From the NCBI GenBank assembly GCA_964366725.1, contig CAYIUL010000004.1, positions 1 through 21,866 on the forward strand: a stretch of 21,866 nucleotides of DNA. Direction: 5' to 3'. Every line of letters begins with the position of its first letter. The first letter of the stretch is position 1. Position numbers and translations under genes: made by a program. Shown piece by piece: positions 13,946 through 21,456 of this stretch. The notes beneath the pieces are model-generated. The model was not told the DNA's origin. It saw only the letters and a program-made list of their open reading frames with translations, and made no database searches. This DNA comes from JACPAB01 sp964366725. Its GTDB lineage: Bacteria; Patescibacteriota; Minisyncoccia; 2-02-FULL-40-12; GWA2-44-9.

Positions 13946-15319
13946 CTACTTTTCAAAAGAATTATAAACACGTTCCTTGATCAAAACCAGCTCTTGTTTC
14001 AGGTTTTCGTCCAACGATGCCTCCCCACGGATCTTTTCACAAGCATGAATAACGGTGGAATGATCCCTTCCTCCCAGTTTCTGGCCTATCTCCGGGAAAG
14101 ACAATTTGGTCTCTTCTCTAAGCAGGAACATTGCCACCTGTCTCGGTTTAACCACCTCTTTCTTGCGGCTTCTTTTCAGTAAGTCATTCGAAGATATGCT
14201 GTAAAAGTCGGCGACGGACCGGAGGATGACCTGCGGGGATGTTTTTCGATACGGAGCGTTTAAGTAGGTATTCAGTATACTTTTAACCTCTTTTAGGTCC
14301 GGGACCTTGTTGTATATCTGGCTGTAAGCAACGACCCGGTTCAAGGCGCCTTCCAACTCCCGGACATTTTTTTGAATGTGGGTGGCTATATACGAAAGGA
14401 CGTCTTCTTCCAAGGAGACGTTTTTTTCCGACACCTTCATTTTTAGAATTGCCAATCTGGTCTCAAAATCCGGGGTGCCGACGTCGGCTATCATACCGCC
14501 CTGAAATCGGGACCGCAGGCGCTCTTCCAAAGCCGGAATGGCTTGCGGCGGCCTGTCGGACGATAATAATATCTGTTTATTCCTCCCATAGAGCTCGTTA
14601 AATGTTGAAAACACTATATCCTGGGTTTTTACTTTTCCGGCAATGAATTGAACGTCGTCGATCATCAGAAGATCCAATTTTGAATACCTGTTTTTCAGGT
14701 CTTCGATCGTCTTGTTTCCTATAGACTCAACAATGTCAGCCGTAAGACGCTCGGCAGAGATATAAAGAACTTTCTTATCTTTGTTTTCGTTCGATACCTT
14801 GTTCCCTATCGCCTGAAGAAGATGCGTCTTGCCCAGGCCTACCCCGCCGTACAAGAACAAGGGGTTGTAAAGTTTCCCAAGTTCTTTGGCGACCCTGAAG
14901 GCGGCGGCATGGGCCAATTCGTTGTTGGAGCCGACAACGAACGACTCAAAAGTGTATTTTTTATTCAAATTGGTTTGTTTGTCCACATCGGCATCCTGAG
15001 CAGTATCCGATTTTTCTTCGATCTCGTGATCCATGATGATCTTTGAGAAGTCATGTTTAAGCAGCTCTATTTTAGGCCGGCCTATGGCATACCGGACTTC
15101 CCTTATCTCCGGGGTCAGAGTTCTTATGGAGTCCAGGATCCTTCTATTGAACTTGTTTTCCAGCCACTCTTTTATAAAACCGTTCGGAACGCTGACTAAA
15201 ACACAATTTTTGTCGCGCGAGAGAATGGAAGTATTCTTGAACCAGGTGGTAAAATTGGCTCTCGACAGAGACAACTCCATTTCTCCCAAGACCGCTTTCC
15301 AGAGTTCTTCGTTTGTCAT
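13946..15319 (-). CDS. dnaA: Chromosomal replication initiator DnaA
   Basis: An AAA+ initiator that binds DnaA boxes and melts the origin. The 457 residues contain domain I (start NEELWKAVLGEMELSLS), a short linker (about 90-120), domain III with Walker A GGVGLGKT (158-165) and Walker B LLMIDDVQF (217-225), and domain IV with the DNA-binding signature GGRDHSTVIHACEKI. All four domains are present and of normal size. A weak promoter, TTGGAC (15349-15354), 17 bases, TAAACT (15326-15331), lies 6 bases before the ATG. DnaA-like boxes sit upstream (15362-15391), allowing autoregulation. Confidence 0.97.
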   Translation of the reverse strand: MTNEELWKAVLGEMELSLSRANFTTWFKNTSILSRDKNCVLVSVPNGFIKEWLENKFNRRILDSIRTLTPEIREVRYAIGRPKIELLKHDFSKIIMDHEIEEKSDTAQDADVDKQTNLNKKYTFESFVVGSNNELAHAAAFRVAKELGKLYNPLFLYGGVGLGKTHLLQAIGNKVSNENKDKKVLYISAERLTADIVESIGNKTIEDLKNRYSKLDLLMIDDVQFIAGKVKTQDIVFSTFNELYGRNKQILLSSDRPPQAIPALEERLRSRFQGGMIADVGTPDFETRLAILKMKVSEKNVSLEEDVLSYIATHIQKNVRELEGALNRVVAYSQIYNKVPDLKEVKSILNTYLNAPYRKTSPQVILRSVADFYSISSNDLLKRSRKKEVVKPRQVAMFLLREETKLSFPEIGQKLGGRDHSTVIHACEKIRGEASLDENLKQELVLIKERVYNSFEK

Positions 15320-15325
15320 GAAGTA

Positions 15326-15354
15326 AGTTTAAATAAAAATTTCAGGTTGTCCAA
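15326..15354 (-). promoter_or_regulatory. Possible dnaA promoter
   Basis: Minus strand: TTGGAC, 17 bases, TAAACT, with 6 bases to the ATG. Matches to consensus are only moderate (3 and 4 of 6), but the spacing repeats the near-leaderless layout seen at other genes here. Confidence 0.3.
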
Positions 15355-15361
15355 AAAAAAC

Positions 15362-15391
15362 GTGTATACACTGTGTATAACAGGTGGAAAA
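15362..15391. promoter_or_regulatory. DnaA-box-like sites upstream of dnaA
   Basis: TGTGTATAA at 15372-15380 is the complement of TTATACACA, a match to the broad box TTATNCACA. A related GTGTATACA lies at 15362-15370, and a two-change site, GGTGGAAAA, at about 15383-15391. They could be part of the origin or an autoregulatory site for dnaA. Confidence 0.45.
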
Positions 15392-15406
15392 CTGTTGACA
15401 ATATTG

Positions 15407-15483
15407 ACCGAGCACCTTTTCTGTATTGAAATGTAGAATTTGCGAAAATTTAAACTTTCGCAGATACAGAAAAGGTGCTCGGT
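15407..15483. repeat. 20-bp-arm palindrome in the dnaA-rpmH gap
   Basis: Perfect 20-bp arms (15407-15426 with 15464-15483, beginning ACCGAGCACC) enclose 37 bases that contain a further 7-bp stem TGCGAAA/TTTCGCA (15441-15447 with 15456-15462). The copy TTGACAA appears on both sides (15395-15401 and 15483-15489). No T-run follows on either strand, so it is a poor terminator. It could be a cruciform-forming origin element, a small RNA or a short inserted element. Confidence 0.7.
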
Positions 15484-15500
15484 TGACAAGAGTCCTCAAA

Positions 15501-15528
15501 TTGACTTAAAGAGCAAAAATGATACACT
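15501..15528 (+). promoter_or_regulatory. Promoter of the rpmH-rnpA-yidD-yidC-jag unit
   Basis: TTGACT (15501-15506), 16-base spacer, TACACT (15523-15528) preceded by TGA, which makes an extended -10. Only 7 bases separate it from the rpmH ATG, implying a leaderless or nearly leaderless message. Confidence 0.55.
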
Positions 15529-15535
15529 GAAAGTT

Positions 15536-15673
15536 ATGAAATCCACCACTTATAGACCAAAAAGGAAAAAAAGAAAGTCCACTCACGGATTCTTGAGGCG
15601 AATGAGAACCAAATCCGGCCGGAAGGTTCTGGCCAGAAGGCGGAACAAGGGCAGAAAACGCCTGACTGTTTAG
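15536..15673 (+). CDS. rpmH: 50S ribosomal protein L34
   Basis: A 45-residue, very basic ribosomal protein: TYRPKRKKRKSTHGFLRRM, then RTKSGRKVLARRRNKGRKRL, both characteristic of L34. The open frame extends 32 codons further upstream into the palindrome, but those residues have no L34 similarity and the promoter lies within them, so ATG 15536 is chosen. It heads the conserved rpmH-rnpA-yidD-yidC-jag order. Confidence 0.95.
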   Translation: MKSTTYRPKRKKRKSTHGFLRRMRTKSGRKVLARRRNKGRKRLTV

Positions 15674-15696
15674 AACTAGCTACTAGGCACTGGTAT

Positions 15697-16029
15697 ATGG
15701 CTCTAAACAAAAAAAACCGGCTCAAAAGGAAAAAGGATTTCGAGGGAGTCTTTAAACAAGGAAAAGCCGCGAGAGGTAATTTTTTATTCGCCAAATACAA
15801 GAAAAATGACTTGAGTTATCCCCGGCTTGCTTTTATAGTATCGTCCAAGATCTCCCGAAAGGCCGTCGTCAGAAACAGGATCAGAAGAGTCCTGTCGGAG
15901 ATCTCCGGAGCCAAATTAAACGAACTTAAGCCGATTGACATGATGTTGATAGCTGATAAAAAGATCGTAGAGGCGCCAAGAGACAAAATAGAGCAAGACC
16001 TGGAATTGGTCTTCAAAAAACTTAAATGA
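15697..16029 (+). CDS. rnpA: Ribonuclease P protein component
   Basis: The protein subunit that helps RNase P RNA remove 5' leaders of tRNA precursors. The 110 residues are of typical length and basic. It opens NRLKRKKDFEGVFKQGK and has the RNR signature in RKAVVRNRIRRVLSE, followed by D-M-M-L-I-A in the last strand. It lies 23 bases after rpmH, and its stop overlaps the yidD start in an ATGA, so coupling is likely. Confidence 0.95.
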   Translation: MALNKKNRLKRKKDFEGVFKQGKAARGNFLFAKYKKNDLSYPRLAFIVSSKISRKAVVRNRIRRVLSEISGAKLNELKPIDMMLIADKKIVEAPRDKIEQDLELVFKKLK

Positions 16030-16253
16030 ACAACATAGTCATTAAACTCATTAAGGTCTATAAAAGCAATTCCGGCAGGTTTTGGCTCGGCAGCCCCTTC
16101 ATTCTCTACTCGAACTGCAAATATCATCCAACCTGCTCCGAATATACCGTTCAGGCGATTAAAAAACACGGATTAGCCAAAGGGCTTAGCAAGGGGGTTG
16201 TCAGGGTTTTAAAATGTAATCCGCTCTCGCGCGGAGGGATAGACCTGCCATGA
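16026..16253 (+). CDS. yidD: Membrane protein insertion efficiency factor YidD
   Basis: A small membrane-associated protein that assists YidC-dependent insertion. The 75 residues hold the family pattern: CKYHPTCSEY with two cysteines, AIKKHGLAKG, and CNPLSRGGIDLP at the C-terminus. An N-terminal amphipathic stretch (IVIKLIKVYKS) fits membrane attachment. It overlaps both neighbours by 4 bases (ATGA at each end). Confidence 0.94.
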   Translation: MNNIVIKLIKVYKSNSGRFWLGSPFILYSNCKYHPTCSEYTVQAIKKHGLAKGLSKGVVRVLKCNPLSRGGIDLP

Positions 16254-16930
16254 GCATTTTCAACGAGATATTATTCAGGCCGCTTTTCAATGTCACGGTG
16301 TTTTTGTATAACATTCTTCCTTGGAACGATTTTGGACTGGCAATCGTAGTGCTGACCGTTATAATCAAATTTATCTTCCTGCCCTTGACCACAAAGTCGA
16401 TCAGGTCTCAAAAAAAACTCAGTCAGCTTAATCCCCAGATCCAAAAGCTCAAGGAAAAACACAAAAATGATCCGAAGGCGCAGTCAGAGGCAACCCTTGC
16501 CTTATATCGGGAAAACGGCATCAACCCGTTGGCCGGTTGTCTTCCTCTGCTGATCCAGATTCCCATCCTTATCGGCCTTTATCAGGCATTCATAGTCGGG
16601 TTGAAACCCGAAAGTTTGGGTATGTTATACGGTTTTATCAAAGACCCGGGTGTTATAAACCAGACATCTTTTTGGTTCATAGATATCGGCTCCAAAATGC
16701 CTGTTCTGGCCGTTCTTGCCGGAGGATTGCAGTATCTTCAAGCCAAAAAAAGTTCCGCTCAAACCCAAGGACCCGGCGCCGCTCCGGAGATGAAAGCGCT
16801 TAATTCCCAAATGTTGTATTTTTTTCCGATTATGGTAATAGTTATTGGTTGGAACTTGCCGGCCGGCCTGCTTTTATACTGGCTGGCGACAACTGCATTT
16901 TCCATAGTTGAGCAGGCAATGGCCAGATAA
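16250..16930 (+). CDS. yidC: Membrane protein insertase YidC
   Basis: Inserts membrane proteins, alone or with Sec. The 226 residues include the conserved 5-helix core only: first helix near 26-46, the charged cytoplasmic hairpin QKKLSQLNPQIQKLKEKHKN, then NPLAGCLPLLIQIPILIGLY (92-111) and later hydrophobic segments ending in NLPAGLLLYWLATTAFS. Arg52 after TTKS is at the position of the groove arginine. The large periplasmic domain of proteobacterial YidC is absent, and no lipobox is seen. It overlaps yidD by 4 bases. Confidence 0.95.
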   Translation: MSIFNEILFRPLFNVTVFLYNILPWNDFGLAIVVLTVIIKFIFLPLTTKSIRSQKKLSQLNPQIQKLKEKHKNDPKAQSEATLALYRENGINPLAGCLPLLIQIPILIGLYQAFIVGLKPESLGMLYGFIKDPGVINQTSFWFIDIGSKMPVLAVLAGGLQYLQAKKSSAQTQGPGAAPEMKALNSQMLYFFPIMVIVIGWNLPAGLLLYWLATTAFSIVEQAMAR

Positions 16931-16944
16931 TCAACCTTCAGCAA

Positions 16945-17454
16945 ATGTCTAACTTTGCAGAACAAAACAGGGCTCGGATCACAGAGGCCGTCAAGAAAAT
17001 AGTCGGTTTTATGAACCTGGAGTGCCAGGTTGAACTTCGGGAAGAGTCGGGTCCCGATAGCAAGGTGGGTTTGGTTGTTTCCGTATACACCCCGGACAAC
17101 GCCAGATTTTTAATAGGGAAAAACGGACAAAATCTCGGGGCTTTCGAACATCTTTTAAGATCGATGTTTTTAAAACCGGCTCGGCAGGATCATTCCGGCG
17201 TAGACGATAAAAATGTCGCCACCATATCGGTTGACGTGAATGACTACAAGCGGTCGAGGGCCGCGTATGTCATGGACATGGCCAAGCAGGCCGTAACTCG
17301 CGTCAGAAATACCCAAAAAGTAGAGACCCTCCTTCCCATGTCCGCTTACGAAAGAAGAGTCGTCCACATGGAACTGGCCTCTTGCCCAGATATAGCCACC
17401 GAGAGTATTGGAGAAGGGTCTCAACGACGAGTAGTCATCAAACCTTATCCATAA
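16945..17454 (+). CDS. jag: KH-R3H RNA-binding protein Jag/KhpB
   Basis: A cytoplasmic RNA-binding protein that, in Gram-positive bacteria, is linked to cell division and cell wall control. The 169 residues carry a KH domain with GKNG (58-61) in FLIGKNGQNLGAFEHLLR and a C-terminal R3H domain (about 131-169; Arg137, His141, with TESIGEGSQRRVVI). The separate N-terminal Jag-N domain of Firmicutes is not present. It is the last gene of the rpmH unit, 14 bases after yidC. Confidence 0.93.
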   Translation: MSNFAEQNRARITEAVKKIVGFMNLECQVELREESGPDSKVGLVVSVYTPDNARFLIGKNGQNLGAFEHLLRSMFLKPARQDHSGVDDKNVATISVDVNDYKRSRAAYVMDMAKQAVTRVRNTQKVETLLPMSAYERRVVHMELASCPDIATESIGEGSQRRVVIKPYP

Positions 17455-17465
17455 AAACTCCTGTG

Positions 17466-17501
17466 CGCGCCTGGCTCACTTCGTTTCGGGCCCACGGCGC
17501 G
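17466..17501. terminator. GC-rich hairpin between convergent genes
   Basis: CGCGCCTGG (17466-17474) can pair with CCACGGCGCG (17492-17501) with one bulged C, between the converging ends of jag and the propeller gene. No clear T-run follows on either strand, so termination is uncertain. Confidence 0.35.
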
Positions 17502-17514
17502 TTTGACGGAGCGG

Positions 17515-18582
17515 CTAGATCTTCAGGGCGTAGAGTTTTCCGTCCAAGTTGTTTAATATTATTACGAACTCTTCCAGAACAGTGAGCATTAACTGTTTGG
17601 CCACAATATTTTTTTGAGGCGACGCCAAAAGCTCTTTAGTTCCGTCAAGACCTATTTTGTATATATCCTCCCCGCTCGCTCCCGATCTCGGGACCGAACA
17701 GACCACATAGTCGTTCCCGATTCCCCAAGAACATTTTGAAGCAGTCGTAGAAACGACGAGGTCTTTGTTTTCCGATGACAAAAAGTCTTTGAACCACAGA
17801 GATGTCTCGTTGGCACTCACTGAGTAAAGGACCCGGTTTCCGTCCGAAGACCACAACAGTTCCACTTGGCCGTCTTCCTCGATCACCTTGCTTAATTCTC
17901 CCGTGGTCGAAAGAATATAAACCTTGTCCGAGCCGCCGGAGCGTGTTTTAAAAGCGAGATTTTCCGGGGAGGGCCAATAAAGTTCCAGGTCAGTAATGCG
18001 CGTTTCGAATATTTTTTTCGGGGAGTCGCCGTCGGGTGAGGAAATATAAATCGTTCCGTTTTGACCCTGGGATCTAAAATAGGTCAGATGGGAACCGTCA
18101 GGAGAAAAAACAGCCGAGCGGACCAGTGGACCAAGGTCGACGGCTTTTCTTGTTTGGTAATTGTAATATTTGAATCTCTCTCCGTTGTTGTCGTAAAAAA
18201 CACTGACAACCTCCTTTTTGGTCGGAGACCAGACGGTTTTTATTAAATTAGGCAATAATGTCGCCGACAGGAGTTTTTCCTGCAGGTCCCGGGGACTGAT
18301 CTGGAACACTTTTCCGTCTTTTCGGTCATAATAAACCACGGAGTCCTTTTCTTTAGACAATGTCGGTGATAGCACGGCGTCCCTGCTTAAAGCAAACGGA
18401 TCTCCCAAGGAGCTGTTTTTCTGCGTCTGGTTTTCATCAAATCTGTTTAAGATACTGCCGCCGCTCAAGTTAGCTGATTGTTTTGTAAAGCCGTTTTGGC
18501 TGATAAGATACCCGCTCAAAAAAGCAGCCACAGACAACGTTAGGACTATAAGTATAATAAGAAATTTTTGGTTCATAAGCAC
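17515..18582 (-). CDS. Membrane-anchored beta-propeller (TolB/WD40-like) protein
   Basis: A 355-residue protein with a single N-terminal membrane helix (about 6-28) and no lipobox, then a linker and repeated short beta-strand blades such as AVFSPDGSHLTYFRS (about 177-191) and LLWSSDGNRVLYSVS, the PD40/TolB-like blade form. It should sit outside the membrane as an interaction module; no enzyme motif is visible. Start options are GTG 18582 and ATG 18576, two codons later. AGAGG 10 bases before the GTG could be a Shine-Dalgarno site, while a TATAAT at 18587-18592 could give a short transcript favouring the ATG. It is the last gene of the prgI-virB4 run, so it may work with that machine. Confidence 0.7.
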   Translation of the reverse strand: MLMNQKFLIILIVLTLSVAAFLSGYLISQNGFTKQSANLSGGSILNRFDENQTQKNSSLGDPFALSRDAVLSPTLSKEKDSVVYYDRKDGKVFQISPRDLQEKLLSATLLPNLIKTVWSPTKKEVVSVFYDNNGERFKYYNYQTRKAVDLGPLVRSAVFSPDGSHLTYFRSQGQNGTIYISSPDGDSPKKIFETRITDLELYWPSPENLAFKTRSGGSDKVYILSTTGELSKVIEEDGQVELLWSSDGNRVLYSVSANETSLWFKDFLSSENKDLVVSTTASKCSWGIGNDYVVCSVPRSGASGEDIYKIGLDGTKELLASPQKNIVAKQLMLTVLEEFVIILNNLDGKLYALKI

Positions 18583-18586
18583 TGCT

Positions 18587-18592
18587 ATTATA
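18587..18592 (-). promoter_or_regulatory. Possible -10 box before the propeller gene
   Basis: A perfect TATAAT on the minus strand overlaps the stop codon of the preceding gene and lies 4 bases from GTG 18582 and 10 bases from ATG 18576. No good -35 is seen, so it may be chance. Confidence 0.3.
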
Positions 18593-19037
18593 CCTCTTTT
18601 GAAGAATCTTTCCCACCTCCTGCGGGGATGTGAGTTAGTTCGGAAACTTTTTGCGGGGTTTTGCTGCGGGAACTAATAAATGCCCAAATTAAAAATGCTA
18701 CCCGCATAAGAGGGATGATATTTATTATTGGAATTTTTTCTATAATGGGTCCCCAGGTCCATTTCATCCAGAGTTTTCTGGTCGGTTTGGAAAGCAAAAG
18801 AATGAACACAAGAACGAAATCCAAAAATAATCCGACAAACCAGCCTATCGTCCCGAGAGTAAATAACTCTACCGCGTCAGCAATCAGGCCGATTGTTGCT
18901 GCTGCTAAAAAAATTCCCCACCCTATCGGCTGATTTTGATTTTGTTCGTCTTTCTCTGCTGGACTTTCTTCTATCTGCCGGGCATCTATGTTTCTATCTG
19001 CTTCAAGCTGGTTGTAAACATCATACTCATCAGCCAT
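18588..19037 (-). CDS. Small membrane protein of the virB4 cluster, unknown family
   Basis: 149 residues: an acidic, glutamine-rich soluble N-terminus (1-36), then three hydrophobic segments (about 38-59, 61-83 and 103-124) separated by a basic stretch SKPTRKLWMKW, and a polar tail. I do not recognise a family. It starts one base after the virB4 stop, so it is almost certainly co-transcribed, and its multi-span topology would suit a membrane part of the same apparatus. This is inferred from position only. Confidence 0.65.
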   Translation of the reverse strand: MADEYDVYNQLEADRNIDARQIEESPAEKDEQNQNQPIGWGIFLAAATIGLIADAVELFTLGTIGWFVGLFLDFVLVFILLLSKPTRKLWMKWTWGPIIEKIPIINIIPLMRVAFLIWAFISSRSKTPQKVSELTHIPAGGGKDSSKEV

Positions 19038-19038
19038 G

Positions 19039-20808
19039 TTAGCTTCTTAGTTTCGCCCACTCTTCTTTGGCCTTTTCTATTTCCAGGAGTTGCTTCGGGT
19101 CGGAGGTTATTATCTGGTCTTCCGCGTATGACGCAACTACCCGTATGCCGATATGATTTTGTCCCAGAAAGAACAAACCGAAGCCGACCCTTGCCTCCAG
19201 AAGATAGTATTTCTCCGCGTCTGTCAGGTTAAATGTTTGCTGAACAATGTCGATTGTTGACGGCGATTGCTTCATCAGGACTTGGATGGACGAGTTGGCC
19301 AGAACGCTCTTGCCTGCTTCGCTGGCAAGGAACACCGAAACGTCCTGCGAGATGGTAGTCAGTCCGGCGTAGTATTTTCTGGCCCGGCGGGCAATGTTGG
19401 CGATAAAGTCGGCGCCGATAGGATATTTCATGAGCCACCAGGCCTCGTCTATCATCAGGAGCCGTTTTTTAAGCGTCCGGCGCATGGCTGTCCAGATATG
19501 ATTGAGGACCAGATACATGGCGATGGGCCTCAGTTCTTCCTCCATGTCCCTGATGCTGAACACAACCATCTGATTATCAAGAGAGACGTTGGTCGGCCGG
19601 TTCAGGAACCCGGCAAACGTGCCCTGGGTGTATTTGCGGAGCCGGATAGCCATTGATTCTGCGCCGGTAAGGCCCTCCAGGACGTTTTGAAGGTCAGACA
19701 ACAACGGCGCCGACGCTTTTGAAAAGTCCGATTCCGGGATGATGTCTTTTAAGGCATAGGTTTGAATGAGGGCTTCGTCCAAAACAGCGCTTTCTTCCGG
19801 GGTCAGTTCGCCTAAAATAAGCCGCAGTAAGCCGGTTAAGCTGAGTATGTGCGACTTGAATACGTCCGCCGGCGACTCATCCGGCTTGGGCGCGGGAAGA
19901 TCGAACGGATTGATATGCTGGTCGGAGTTTATCGATATTTTGACCGACGTTCCACCGATAGTGTCGGAAAGATATTTATACTCGTTCTCCGGATCAATAA
20001 TAAGGACCTGCGTGCCGAATATCAAACTTCTCAGTATCTCCAGTTTTACGGTATAACTTTTTCCGCCCCCCGATTTTCCGAAGACAACCGCATTGGCGTT
20101 CTCAAGGTTGAACCGGTCGAACAAAACCAGGGAGTTGTTGTGAGTATTGATGCCGTAGAGAACCCCGGAATTGGAAGTCAGGTCGAAAGAAACAAAAGGA
20201 AATATCGAAGAGAGCGGCTCGGTATTGAGGGAAGTGTGGACATTGAGCCGGTCGTCGTTCAAAGGAAGAGTGGAGGCAAAACCCTCGCCCATTCTGAATA
20301 TGGCCGATTTCGGAAAAACAAGCTGGTACTCCAGCAGACCCCTTATTTTATTTTCCGTCTCGTCGAGTTCTTTCAAACTGTTCTCGTAAAAAGTAATGTA
20401 AACTCCCAGTTCAAAGAACTTATCGGTTCCCTGCTGGAGCTTGTCCCGAAGCGTTTCGATATCCTGCATTGCCGTTTCAAGCATCGGATCCCTGACCTTG
20501 CCTTTGGAGGCCTCCTCCATGGTTTGGGACTGGAGCCGGGCCAGCTGGTCTCGGAGCTGTTTTAGAACGGTAGCGGTGTTTTTCGGCAAGATGAAGATAG
20601 AAATATCCAAGACCCGGTCCAGGTTCAGGACCGGAGAGAACCAATTCGTCTGCAGGTATCTCGGGAATGTAGCCAGAAAAATTGTTCTGGCAAACTTATT
20701 GCCGATCTGCATGTAGTTTGGCGAGACGCTAAATGCTTCCGGGGCAAGGAGCTCGTCTGTTTTCTTGGCCGGTGCGTTCCCTAGTTGTGGATTAATTTCG
20801 TCAGCCAT
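19039..20808 (-). CDS. virB4: VirB4/TraC-type secretion ATPase (C-terminal part with motor domain)
   Basis: An ATPase of type IV secretion or conjugation machines. The 589 residues include a N-terminal region of about 230 residues with a coiled-coil-like stretch (80-160), Walker A FGKSGGGKS (243-251), Walker B LLMIDEAWWLM (450-460), and the following ISQDVSVFL and LANSSIQVLMKQS segments typical of VirB4/TraC. Typical VirB4 proteins have about 800 residues; the missing N-terminal part matches the separate 213-residue ORF just upstream (6-base gap). A stop then separates two pieces that are one protein in many systems. Its membrane partner would be the PrgI-like protein. Confidence 0.9.
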   Translation of the reverse strand: MADEINPQLGNAPAKKTDELLAPEAFSVSPNYMQIGNKFARTIFLATFPRYLQTNWFSPVLNLDRVLDISIFILPKNTATVLKQLRDQLARLQSQTMEEASKGKVRDPMLETAMQDIETLRDKLQQGTDKFFELGVYITFYENSLKELDETENKIRGLLEYQLVFPKSAIFRMGEGFASTLPLNDDRLNVHTSLNTEPLSSIFPFVSFDLTSNSGVLYGINTHNNSLVLFDRFNLENANAVVFGKSGGGKSYTVKLEILRSLIFGTQVLIIDPENEYKYLSDTIGGTSVKISINSDQHINPFDLPAPKPDESPADVFKSHILSLTGLLRLILGELTPEESAVLDEALIQTYALKDIIPESDFSKASAPLLSDLQNVLEGLTGAESMAIRLRKYTQGTFAGFLNRPTNVSLDNQMVVFSIRDMEEELRPIAMYLVLNHIWTAMRRTLKKRLLMIDEAWWLMKYPIGADFIANIARRARKYYAGLTTISQDVSVFLASEAGKSVLANSSIQVLMKQSPSTIDIVQQTFNLTDAEKYYLLEARVGFGLFFLGQNHIGIRVVASYAEDQIITSDPKQLLEIEKAKEEWAKLRS

Positions 20809-20814
20809 ATGTTG

Positions 20815-21456
20815 TTAGTTGTTGGCCGCGGGCTGTAAGTTGACTTTAACACCGGGGTTATACAGACCGTAGTAAAGGTTCATCAGTTCGGGGCCTTCAA
20901 GGAGCCGGGTTTTAAGTCCCAGCCCAACCAAGCCGTCGAACACAAGCTCCACTCTCTGCAGAAGCTGGTTCTTGTAGGTCTCAAGCTGCTCCGGCTTTAT
21001 TTCTTTTACCACGCTTGATGGTTTGAGTATGCTTTTCAAGCTTTGCATGATCCCCGCTTTTGACGGCGTCTCAAATACGTAAAAAGGAATTACGATGTAG
21101 AATTTTTTTGACATGATATTGGACAGGTCCGCGAGTTCTTTGATGAACTTCGAATACTCGGCCGCTTGTATCTTAAGGAGTTCGCTGGTCAGGGATTCGA
21201 CGGACTTATCTATAAACTTAACGTAGTCCTCGATATCCAGTTTTCGAGAATTCACCACGATCTGCAGGGGGAAATCGGTTGAATTAAGAAATCTCTGGAA
21301 GTTCTGCAGGATCGCCACCTGTTCCCCTTCCGACCTCAATTCAAAGTTTATCGACGAGACCTCTATTACGGTCCTCAAAGAACCGTTCTTTAACAGCACA
21401 ATATTGTCAATAATGTCGGCGATGTCTACGAGTTGTTTGGTTGATTGAACAGCCAT
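20815..21456 (-). CDS. TraC-like / VirB4 N-terminal domain protein
   Basis: A 213-residue soluble protein starting AVQSTKQLVDIADIIDN, with LLKNGSLRTVIEVSSINFEL (22-41) and a later LNSTDFPLQIVVNSRKLDIE, the pattern of the TraC-like N-terminal domain of VirB4 proteins. A long helical part (about 85-125) and the tail LYYGLYNPG follow. No ATPase motifs. It lies between prgI and virB4; with its 213 residues plus the 589 of VirB4 the total is about that of one full VirB4. It therefore most likely forms a two-chain VirB4. The family call is from pattern and position. Confidence 0.75.
   Translation of the reverse strand: MAVQSTKQLVDIADIIDNIVLLKNGSLRTVIEVSSINFELRSEGEQVAILQNFQRFLNSTDFPLQIVVNSRKLDIEDYVKFIDKSVESLTSELLKIQAAEYSKFIKELADLSNIMSKKFYIVIPFYVFETPSKAGIMQSLKSILKPSSVVKEIKPEQLETYKNQLLQRVELVFDGLVGLGLKTRLLEGPELMNLYYGLYNPGVKVNLQPAANN

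Noticed and set aside
15440..15535. Upstream extension of the rpmH frame (32 extra codons)
   Set aside because: It runs through the palindrome and the promoter; L34 is normally about 45 residues and starts at the internal ATG.
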